Shown here one piece after another: positions 29,212 through 35,734 of a stretch of DNA of 64,000 bases (position 1 is the first letter of the stretch; every line of letters begins with the position of its first letter). Origin of the DNA: Dyella sp. GSA-30 (GTDB taxonomy: Bacteria; Pseudomonadota; Gammaproteobacteria; Xanthomonadales; Rhodanobacteraceae); the NCBI RefSeq assembly GCF_027924605.1, contig NZ_AP027042.1, forward strand, positions 2,209,524 through 2,273,523, in the 5' to 3' direction. Under the pieces are notes generated by a model. It searched no databases and was not told the DNA's origin. It saw only the letters and a list, made by a program, of their open reading frames with translations. A program made the translations under genes and the position numbers.

Positions 29212-30711
29212 TCAGGCCGCATCGGCTTCTTTCATTTTCCGCGGCCCGTGCAGCAGCGCGTGACGCACTGCACCTACGACCAGGTCCACCTCGGCGCCGG
29301 TCACGTTGAAATGCGGGGTGAAGCGCAGCGAATTGACGCCACCGTGGATCACGCCGATGCCGCGTTCGCGCATGTATTCCTCGATCGATTGCGCGCCATA
29401 GCATTTGAACTCCGGCGCCAGTTCGCAGGAGAACAGCAGGCCGGTGCCCTGGACCTTGGTGATCAACCCGCCGAGCTCGTTCTTGAGTGCATTGAGCTTG
29501 TCGACGAATTCCTTGCCGCGTTCGCGGATATTGCTGCGCACTTCGTCGGTAAGCTGATTCAATGTAGCCAACGCCACATCGAGCGCACGCGGGTTGCCGG
29601 TCATGGTGTTGCCGTAGATGCCCTTGCGATACAGACCCGCCGCGCGTTCACCCACGGCCAGCACCGAAAGCGGGTACTGACCGGCGTTCAGCGCCTTGGA
29701 GAAGGTTTCCATATCGGGCGCGGGCAACTGCTCGAAGCCCGGATAATCGGTAATCGACAGCACGCCATGCGCACGCAGGCCAGCCTGGATCGAATCGACC
29801 AGCAGGAGCGTCCCGTGTGCTTCGGTCAGCGCACGCGCCGCCTTGTAGAACTCGGGCGTCAGGGCGCGGCCGGGATCGCCTTCGCCCATCACCGGTTCGA
29901 GGAACATCGCCTCGATAAACCAGCCATGGCGGTCGGCATCGGCAAAGGCGGCTTCGAGCTGGGCAATGTCGTAAGGCGCGACGGTGAGCAGGGTGTCTTC
30001 GTGGCGATAGCTCGCCAGATGCTGCATATACGTCTTGCGCGTGGAGTCCGAATACAGCGCGGGCCGCTCGGTGCGGCCGTGGAAAGCACCTTTCACGGCC
30101 AGGCGCTTGATCGTGCGGCCGGCGTAGCGACCGCCGACATCCGTCATGGTCTTGGCGTTGACGTCGGCGATGCGGCATGCAAGCGACACCGACTCGGAAC
30201 CCGAGTTGAGGCACAGGTAGCGCGTGTACGGATTGCTGCCGCGGTTGCGACCCAGCTCGCGATCCATCGCCTTTGCAAAGCGCATCTGCGAGATGTTCGG
30301 CGTCATCACGTTCGCCATCACCTGCGGTGCGCTCATCGCTGCACGAATCGCTTCGTCGTTATGGCCGAAGCCCAGCATGCCGTAGCCGCCGTTATCGTGG
30401 ATCACCGCGCCCTTGAGCGTGACGACCCAGGGGCCGCGCGCAGCGGCCGGAACGTACGGGTTGATGCCATCGTCTGGGTAGAAATTGACGAAACTCGCCT
30501 GCGCCGTTTCCAGCTGTTCGACTTCGTCGAGCTTGAGAAAATCGGACAGGTCGTTACGCAGATCGCGATGACGCGCAACCGCTTCTTCAATCGCCTGCGA
30601 CAGCGCCGGGTGGCTGCTGGCAAAACGCTCGATGGTGGCGTCGTCCAGGCCGGACGTACGCGGCTTGCCACCGAATTCGCGCATTTCGCGCAACTGATCG
30701 ATCACACCCAT
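29212..30711 (-). CDS. Class-III PLP-dependent aminotransferase, substrate unknown
   Basis: 499 residues. The PLP fold is clear: a glycine-rich stretch LNSGSESVSLACRIA binds the phosphate near 182, the aromatic/His segment GAFHGRTERP follows, the cofactor Asp lies in LLLVDSIQAG near 303 (most relatives have D-E-V/I-Q), and the Schiff-base Lys is in TFSKALNAGQYPLSV near 338. The N-terminal 60 residues are an extra helical region not usual for ornithine or GABA aminotransferases. ATG 30711 follows GAGGAG by 8 bases. It resembles lysine-6- or diamine-type enzymes in general plan but I cannot assign a substrate. It is divergent from the ABC exporter. Confidence 0.8.
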   Translation of the reverse strand: MGVIDQLREMREFGGKPRTSGLDDATIERFASSHPALSQAIEEAVARHRDLRNDLSDFLKLDEVEQLETAQASFVNFYPDDGINPYVPAAARGPWVVTLKGAVIHDNGGYGMLGFGHNDEAIRAAMSAPQVMANVMTPNISQMRFAKAMDRELGRNRGSNPYTRYLCLNSGSESVSLACRIADVNAKTMTDVGGRYAGRTIKRLAVKGAFHGRTERPALYSDSTRKTYMQHLASYRHEDTLLTVAPYDIAQLEAAFADADRHGWFIEAMFLEPVMGEGDPGRALTPEFYKAARALTEAHGTLLLVDSIQAGLRAHGVLSITDYPGFEQLPAPDMETFSKALNAGQYPLSVLAVGERAAGLYRKGIYGNTMTGNPRALDVALATLNQLTDEVRSNIRERGKEFVDKLNALKNELGGLITKVQGTGLLFSCELAPEFKCYGAQSIEEYMRERGIGVIHGGVNSLRFTPHFNVTGAEVDLVVGAVRHALLHGPRKMKEADAA

Positions 30712-30764
30712 GATGTTTCTCCTCGATCCGCATCGGCTGCTTTCTTTCTGTTGAGCCGAAACGG

Positions 30765-30777
30765 GTATTGTGAATAC
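30765..30777. promoter_or_regulatory. Short palindrome in the aminotransferase/ABC divergent region
   Basis: GTATT-GTG-AATAC lies 54-66 bases upstream of the aminotransferase start, in a 302-base divergent gap that otherwise shows no gene or hairpin. It may be an operator. Confidence 0.3.
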
Positions 30778-31013
30778 ATGACGGAAGGCCGAAGACGGGG
30801 ATTCTCCAGGGGTTTCCGTAGCCTGCTTTTGCACAAAACCAGCGGAGCAGGCGCGCCGGCATCAAAAGTTACAGATGCGACGAATGCCCAGCATAACCTG
30901 CCGCCAAGCCGCCCGTAACCCCCGGGTGACGGCTGTCATGCCCGTACGCTGACGTTGAGGACTGCCGGAAAAGGCCGTTTTTCCCCAGTATTTCAGCCAC
31001 TGGAGGAGGGGCT

Positions 31014-31940
31014 ATGTCGAATCTGCAAATACCTGTCGCAAGGCTTGTTGGAACGATCAAAACCTACGGCGCGCTGCGTGCGCTCGATGGCGTCGATCTC
31101 ATGTTGCAGCGCGGCGAACTGCTGGCGCTGCTGGGTCCTAACGGTGCCGGCAAAAGTACGGCCATCAGCCTGCTGCTTGGCCTGATCCGCGCCGATAAAG
31201 GCACCGTGGAGCTGTTCGGCCAGGATCCGCAGAGCATCGACGCGCGCCGGCGCATCGGCGTGATGCTGCAGTCGGCATCGTTGCCGCCGGTCCTGCGTGT
31301 CGGTGAATTGTTGCGGTTGACCGCGAGCTACTACCCGTCGCCGCGTTCCGTGCAAGAAAGTGCGGAGATGGCGGGTATCGCCGATTTGCTGAAGCGACCT
31401 TACGCGAAGTTGTCGGGCGGTCAGCAACGCCGCGTGCAATTTGCGATGGCGTTATGCGGCCGCCCTGAACTGCTGTTTCTGGACGAGCCGACGGTCGGCA
31501 TGGACATCGAGGCGCGACAGAAATTGTGGGCGGCGATTCGTCAGCTGGTTGCCGAAGGCTGCGCCGTGGTGTTGACGACGCACTATCTCGAAGAGGCCGA
31601 AGCGCTTGCCGATCGCGTCTGCGTGATGGCGCAGGGGCGCGTGATCAGTGAAGGCAGCGTTGACGATCTGCGCGCTCGCGTTGCCCTGAAACGTGTCCGC
31701 TGCATGACGCATATCGATCCGCAACAGCTTGCCGCATGGCCTGAAGTGGTCGAGGCTCGTCGCGATGGCGCAAAAGTATGGATGTCGACCGCAAACGCGG
31801 AAGCCCTGGTGCGCCGGTTGCTGGATGCCGACAGCTCGCTGAGTGAGCTGGAAGTTCAACGTGCCGGACTTGCCGAAGCATTTACCGAGTTGACGCGAGA
31901 CGCCGAGACCGCCACCACCATCGATCGCGAGGCTGCCTGA
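31014..31940 (+). CDS. ABC exporter ATP-binding protein
   Basis: 308 residues of the DrrA/CcmA-like exporter group: Walker [10 protein letters not shown] near 42, Q-loop MLQSASLPPV, signature LSGGQQRRVQ near 132, Walker B LLFLDEPT, D-loop and switch His (TTHYLEEAE). The C-terminal 80 residues are the usual extension of this group. GGAGGAGGGG gives a strong ribosome site. The stop overlaps the permease start by one base, and the operon continues with a sensor kinase and regulator, so the exporter is probably made in response to an envelope or antibiotic signal. Confidence 0.95.
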   Translation: MSNLQIPVARLVGTIKTYGALRALDGVDLMLQRGELLALLGPNGAGKSTAISLLLGLIRADKGTVELFGQDPQSIDARRRIGVMLQSASLPPVLRVGELLRLTASYYPSPRSVQESAEMAGIADLLKRPYAKLSGGQQRRVQFAMALCGRPELLFLDEPTVGMDIEARQKLWAAIRQLVAEGCAVVLTTHYLEEAEALADRVCVMAQGRVISEGSVDDLRARVALKRVRCMTHIDPQQLAAWPEVVEARRDGAKVWMSTANAEALVRRLLDADSSLSELEVQRAGLAEAFTELTRDAETATTIDREAA

Positions 31941-32734
31941 TGAACGCCGTGACGCATAAGTTTTCCGTTGCGCAGGCTGGCGCGACCATGTCGCCGCAGC
32001 GCGTGATCGCTGCGTATCTCGAAGAAATTCGCAGCGAGTGTCTGCGATATCTGCGAACGCCCAGTTTCCTCTTGCCGACGTTGCTGTTTCCAACGGTCTT
32101 CTATCTCATGTTTGGCATCTTTCTCGGGCATGCGAACGGCCCGGATGCGCCGCGCTTCTTTCTGGCGGCCTACGGTACCTTCGGTGTCATGGCGCCTGGC
32201 TTGTTCGGCTTCGGTGTATCGCTGGCGATGGAGCGCGATAACGGCCTCATGACGCTCAAGCGAGCTTTGCCGATGCCACCGGCGGCCTATCTTCTAGGCA
32301 AGATGGTGATGGCCTTGATGGTGGCGGCGGTCGTCATTGTGTTGCTGTTGGTCATGGCGATTGTGCTGGCACATGTCCCGCTGAGCCCTGGTCAGGTCGT
32401 CACGACATTTTTCACCTGTGTGTTCGGCGTGCTGCCGTTCTGCGCGATGGGCCTGTTCGTCGGCAGCCTTATCAAGGGACAAGGCGCCCCCGGTGTCATC
32501 AACCTGATCTACCTGCCGATGGCGTTCCTCTCGGGCCTGTGGTTTCCCTTGTCGATCCTGCCGAAGTTCCTGCAGCAGCTTGGACCGGTCTGGCCGAGCT
32601 ATCATTTGAACCAGCTGGCCCTCGAAGCAGTGGGCCTGGAGCACGGGGAAGCTTTGACGCACGTGGCCGTACTGGCGATCTACACGGTGTTCTTCACGGT
32701 GGTAGCCGCGCGGCGACTGCGCAGGTACGGGTGA
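31940..32734 (+). CDS. ABC-2 type exporter permease
   Basis: 264 residues with six predicted helices and an ABC-2 membrane layout (YLRTPSFLLPTLLFPTVFYLMF at the start of the membrane part). It pairs with the preceding ATPase, with translational coupling through TGATG. Relatives export lipids, linearmycin-like polyenes or daunorubicin; the substrate here is not known. Confidence 0.92.
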   Translation: MNAVTHKFSVAQAGATMSPQRVIAAYLEEIRSECLRYLRTPSFLLPTLLFPTVFYLMFGIFLGHANGPDAPRFFLAAYGTFGVMAPGLFGFGVSLAMERDNGLMTLKRALPMPPAAYLLGKMVMALMVAAVVIVLLLVMAIVLAHVPLSPGQVVTTFFTCVFGVLPFCAMGLFVGSLIKGQGAPGVINLIYLPMAFLSGLWFPLSILPKFLQQLGPVWPSYHLNQLALEAVGLEHGEALTHVAVLAIYTVFFTVVAARRLRRYG

Positions 32735-32763
32735 GCTGCAGTGATGAGGATGGGGAGTTCGGC

Positions 32764-33978
32764 ATGAATCTAGAAAGTCTGCGCGTCTGGTTGAAGCCGG
32801 CTCCCGACTCGTCCATGACGGAAAATATGCGCAACGGCAAGTCGCCATGGACGGATTTCGTCCATCTGCTCTGGTCGTGCTGGATCTTCGTTACGCCATT
32901 GTTCGGAACCGGCTTCGATTGGCGTTGGGCGGCGTTTACCGCTGGCAGCTTTCCGATATTCGTCGCGCTGTATCTGTTCTATATGGCGGCCTCGCGCCGC
33001 GCCGCGCAGCGGTACGCGCTGGCTATCGCAGCGTTGGGCCTGGCATTGCTTCCCTGGTACCCGAGTTCGACGAGCTATTTCATTTTCGGTTGCGTGCTGT
33101 TGCGCAGCCGCGGCGTCGGCGTCATCAGGCACATACTTGGCGTGGCCGCCTTGAGTGCCTGTTATGCAGCGGTAGCCTATTTCTCGGGTTATCCCTGGCA
33201 GCTGATGGTGTCGATGCCGATGGTGGCATTCATTATCACCACCATCATCAATGTCGAGACGATGAACGAGGTGCACAACGCGCAGCTGCGTTTGTCGCAC
33301 GATGAAGTGCGCCGTCTTGCGGCAACGGCGGAGCGCGAACGGATCGGGCGCGACCTGCACGACCTGCTCGGCCATACGCTGTCGTTGATCACGCTCAAAC
33401 TGGAGCTATCGCGCAAGCTGTTCGACCGCGATCCGGAAGCGGCCCGTCGTGAAATAACCGACGCAGAAAATGTCGCTCGCCATGCACTGGCCGAAGTGCG
33501 TTCGGCGGTCACCGGCATCCGTGCCACCGATCTGGCGGCCGAGTTGGCGTCGGCAAGATTGTTGCTCGAGTCGACCGGTGTGCACCTGGATTATGTGCTG
33601 CCAGCATTGACCCTGCCGCTGGATATGGAGCGCGCATTGGCGTTGATCCTGCGCGAAGCGGCGACCAATATCGCCAGGCACGCGCAGGCAACGCGTGCGC
33701 TGGTATCGCTCGAAGCGGCCGATCAGTGGGTACGCGTGGTGATCTCGGACGACGGTCGCGGCGGTGTTGGCGAGGACGGCAACGGTTTGTGCGGCATGCG
33801 AGAGCGCGTGCGTGCGCTGGGTGGGCGTATGGAGATTCAGTCTGCCAAGGGACAAGGTACGACGGTGCGTATCGATCTGCCGATGCCGGTCCACCGACCG
33901 TTCGATGTCACTGCTCCCGCCTGTTCGCAAGCCGATACTGCACTTGCCCCCCATCATGAAAACCGAGGTCTTGCATGA
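32764..33978 (+). CDS. DesK-like NarL-family sensor histidine kinase
   Basis: 404 residues. Five or six membrane helices occupy about 25-165 without a large periplasmic loop, as in DesK. The HisKA_3 box ERERIGRDLHDLLGHTLSL near 195 holds the phospho-His, and the ATPase domain has NIARHAQAT (N box) and DDGRGG, with GLCGMRERVRALGG. ATG 32764 is preceded by GGGGAG at 7 bases; an upstream GTG would overlap most of the permease end. Sensors of this type detect membrane state or drugs that act on it. It overlaps the regulator by 4 bases. Confidence 0.9.
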   Translation: MNLESLRVWLKPAPDSSMTENMRNGKSPWTDFVHLLWSCWIFVTPLFGTGFDWRWAAFTAGSFPIFVALYLFYMAASRRAAQRYALAIAALGLALLPWYPSSTSYFIFGCVLLRSRGVGVIRHILGVAALSACYAAVAYFSGYPWQLMVSMPMVAFIITTIINVETMNEVHNAQLRLSHDEVRRLAATAERERIGRDLHDLLGHTLSLITLKLELSRKLFDRDPEAARREITDAENVARHALAEVRSAVTGIRATDLAAELASARLLLESTGVHLDYVLPALTLPLDMERALALILREAATNIARHAQATRALVSLEAADQWVRVVISDDGRGGVGEDGNGLCGMRERVRALGGRMEIQSAKGQGTTVRIDLPMPVHRPFDVTAPACSQADTALAPHHENRGLA

Positions 33979-34577
33979 TCCGTGTGTTGCTCGCTGAAGA
34001 CCAGGCCATGGTGCGTGGTGCATTGTCGGCCCTGCTCAAGCTCGAATCCGATATCGAGGTGGTTGGCTCGGCCTCCGAAGGCGAGGGCGCGTGGCGCGAG
34101 CTGCAGCGGCTCAAGCCCGATGTGCTGGTCACCGATATCGAGATGCCGGGCCTGACCGGCCTGGAGCTGGCGCAGCGCATTCAGCGGCACGAGCTGCCGA
34201 TCAAGGTGATCATCGTGACCACCTTTGCGCGTCCGGGTTTTTTGCGGCGCGCGCTGGATGCCGGCGTGTCGGGTTATCTGCTCAAGGATGCGCCCGCGGA
34301 AAATCTCGCCGAAGCGTTGCGCACAGTGCATCGCGGTGGCCGTGCGATCGATCCGCAATTGGCGCTCGAAGCCTGGTCCGATGCCGATCCGCTCAACGAC
34401 CGTGAGCGGCATGTGTTGCGTTTGGCTGGCGAAGGACTCTCGGCGACCGATATTGCCGCGCAGTTGAATCTGTCCCACGGTACGGTGCGAAATTATTTGT
34501 CCGAGGCGATTGGAAAGTTGGGAGTTACCAATCGTATCGAGGCATACCGCATGGCACGGCAAAAAGGCTGGTTATAA
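33975..34577 (+). CDS. DesR-like NarL/FixJ-family response regulator
   Basis: 200 residues: receiver domain (2-118) with acidic pair ED near 9, phospho-Asp in VLVTDIEMPG near 54, Thr in IIVTTFA and Lys in YLLKDAP, then a LuxR-type HTH (about 135-200, LNDRERHVLRLAGEGLSATD). It starts inside the kinase stop (ATGA). Together the four genes form one transcript: exporter ATPase, permease, kinase, regulator. The likely target is the operon itself. Confidence 0.93.
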   Translation: MIRVLLAEDQAMVRGALSALLKLESDIEVVGSASEGEGAWRELQRLKPDVLVTDIEMPGLTGLELAQRIQRHELPIKVIIVTTFARPGFLRRALDAGVSGYLLKDAPAENLAEALRTVHRGGRAIDPQLALEAWSDADPLNDRERHVLRLAGEGLSATDIAAQLNLSHGTVRNYLSEAIGKLGVTNRIEAYRMARQKGWL

Positions 34578-34605
34578 ATAAACTCAAAAAACATTAAAAA
34601 AGTGC

Positions 34606-34634
34606 TTGCGTATTCTCGCAGGCCATCGTAATGT
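34606..34634 (+). promoter_or_regulatory. Possible promoter of the short transcript before the RNA locus
   Basis: TTGCGT and TAATGT separated by 17 bases, in an AT-rich stretch directly after the response regulator. The match is moderate. Confidence 0.4.
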
Positions 34635-34689
34635 TCGCGCCCATCGCCGGTGTTCGGCGACATTCAATCATTGGAAAACATCTGCCGTC

Positions 34690-34791
34690 ATGAACGTGTT
34701 TATCGTCCACAACCTGAAGCTACGCGATCGGCGCCATCATGGCGACGCATGCTTCGTTGTGCCGCGTGAACCGCAGGCAGTCGTTTTCTAG
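34690..34791 (+). CDS. Short ORF of unknown function (33 codons)
   Basis: An ATG at 34690 opens a 33-residue frame beginning MNVFIVHNLKLRDRRHHGDA and ending QAVVF. It lacks a clear ribosome site. It lies between a possible promoter and a strong terminator, so it is the only coding candidate of a transcript of about 250 bases. I do not recognise the peptide; it may be a leader peptide or the frame may be accidental. Confidence 0.4.
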   Translation: MNVFIVHNLKLRDRRHHGDACFVVPREPQAVVF

Positions 34792-34812
34792 TCCAGACCG
34801 GATTCCGCTCGC

Positions 34813-34886
34813 GGAGATCGGTCACCCCGATCTCCCGAGGCCAAGCGAACGCCCTCGGGTCGCCATACCCGGGGGCGTTTTGTTTT
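34813..34886 (+). terminator. Hairpin plus strong terminator ending the short transcript
   Basis: A perfect 9-pair hairpin (GGAGATCGG / CCGATCTCC, loop TCACC) at 34813-34835 is followed by a 12-pair stem ACGCCCTCGGGT / ACCCGGGGGCGT (34849-34878) and TTTGTTTTT. Two stacked hairpins ending in a T-run are typical of a small RNA 3' end. Confidence 0.75.
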
Positions 34887-34948
34887 TGGCGTTTGCGGAG
34901 GATGCGCATGCATCGAACAGTTTTGCTGGATAGGTCCCGAGAGAATAT

Positions 34949-35042
34949 CTCGCTCTGAAGCATCCGGTTGCAGGACGCAGCCGTGGCAGGGGCGCGGCTG
35001 CAACAGGCGCATGTGCGCTGCACCTTGATGCTTCGGTGCGAG
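34949..35042 (+). ncRNA. Candidate structured RNA with three-way junction
   Basis: Long-range helix: CTCGC (34949-34953) with GCGAG (35038-35042), a 3-by-3 internal loop, then GAAGCATC (34957-34964) with GATGCTTC (35027-35034). Inside lie two hairpins: GCAGCCG / CGGCTGC (34977-35001) and GCGC-ATGT-GCGC (35008-35019). There is no ORF of note. It precedes the tRNA-like RNAs by 140 bases; between them a hairpin ATTGCCGA / TCGGCAAT (35070-35095) is also present. Confidence 0.5.
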
Positions 35043-35201
35043 TGGCGCGGGGACGATTCAAGCCAAAGGATTGCCGATTGGCGACAGTCGGCAATAAGAG
35101 GGCATAACACGACGAATCGCTATGGCCTGGGCTTGTTGCCCAGCCGGTGCGCGCGGCTTTGCCGTCAGCGTATGCCGTGGTTCGCACGAGATGTTCTCAC
35201 C

Positions 35202-35270
35202 AAGACGTTAGCTCAGTCGGATAGAGCAGCGGGAAACCGCAGGAGGCCGGTTCGAATCCGGCACGTCATC
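35202..35270 (+). ncRNA. tRNA-like module 1, anticodon arm replaced by a GAAA-capped stem
   Basis: Acceptor AAGACGT / ACGTCAT pairs at six of seven positions. T8-A9, D stem GCTC/GAGC with GG in the loop (AGTCGGATA), A26, and a perfect T arm GCCGG-TTCGAAT-CCGGC are all present. In place of a 17-base anticodon arm there is GCGG-GAAA-CCGC. The base after the acceptor stem begins the next module and there is no CCA. It cannot read a codon, but the D and T loops needed for the L-shaped elbow are intact. Confidence 0.75.
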
Positions 35271-35342
35271 ACTGGAAAGCTCAAATGGTTAGAGCATCGA
35301 ACTGATAATTCGAGTGTCGTGGGTTCGATTCCCACTCCGGAA
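35270..35342 (+). ncRNA. tRNA-like module 2, tRNA-Ile(GAU)-like without CCA
   Basis: D arm GCTC-AAATGGTTA-GAGC, anticodon arm TCGAA-CTGATAA-TTCGA (anticodon GAT, with U33 and A37), variable loop GTGTC, and T arm GTGGG-TTCGATT-CCCAC are all canonical. The acceptor keeps only CTGGA / TCCGG with one wobble; the two end pairs are mismatched and no CCA follows (AACATG). It shares its first base with module 1. A working tRNA is unlikely; a mimic or cleavage target is more so. Confidence 0.75.
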
Positions 35343-35481
35343 CATGACCTGTCACGTCATGACAAAGGGACGAAAGTCCCGTAACAGGAAACGCCTCGTG
35401 CGAGGTGGTGGTTCGATGCCAGGAAGGCGTTGCGCCGTTTCGCAGCGAGGGTAACGCCGGGCAGCTGCCCTTGCGTCGCTC

Positions 35482-35534
35482 CGGTGAAGAGGCGTCGTCG
35501 CCAGCGATTCATAAGCGACGCCAGCTCTTTCACC
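35482..35534 (+). ncRNA. Long hairpin in the slipin leader
   Basis: GGTGAAGAG pairs with CTCTTTCACC (one bulge) and GCGTCG with CGACGC inside it. The 200 bases from here to slipin are AT-rich (for example TTATTTTAAAACACGG) compared with the rest of the window and contain no ORF. Confidence 0.45.
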
Positions 35535-35734
35535 GCATCGATAAAAGCGCAGCCGCTTCGCGATATTCACGTCAAGAGGCGTTTCCACCTTATTTTAAAA
35601 CACGGCGATAAGCGCTTTTTATTATGGCGTGTCGCATGGGTTTTTATTGCCTTGAATAAATGCTGCGCCATGGCCCGGACGCGCTGCGAATTAAATCTAC
35701 GGGCCTTATCCACCAGAATAAAAAGGAGATAACC

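Larger units (their letters stand above)
35181..35404 (+). ncRNA. Candidate Y-RNA-like RNA: tandem tRNA-like modules closed by a 9-10 bp stem
   Basis: TCGCACGAG (35182-35190) is perfectly complementary to CTCGTGCGA (35395-35403), with one more wobble pair outside. This closing stem encloses two abutting tRNA-like folds (35202-35270 and 35270-35342) and a third domain in which CCTGT/ACAGG (35348-35388) holds the GNRA hairpin GGGAC-GAAA-GTCCC. Bacterial Y RNAs are built the same way: paired ends plus a tRNA-like module. Slipin and rtcB lie downstream in the same direction. Transcription, ends and Ro60 binding are not shown by sequence; no rsr (Ro60) gene is in the window. An alternative local hairpin CCTC-GTGC-GAGG competes for the 3' strand. 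Confidence 0.6.

Noticed and set aside
34984-34999. TGGCAGGGGCGCGGCT as a sigma-54 promoter for the slipin-rtcB locus
   Set aside because: GG-N10-GC spacing fits, but the -12 element is CGGCT instead of TTGCW and the sequence is better explained as the loop and arm of the GCAGCCG/CGGCTGC hairpin. It is also 180 bases from the tRNA-like RNA.
35202-35342. Two functional tRNA genes
   Set aside because: The first has no anticodon; the second lacks a full acceptor stem; neither has CCA or room for one, since the two abut.
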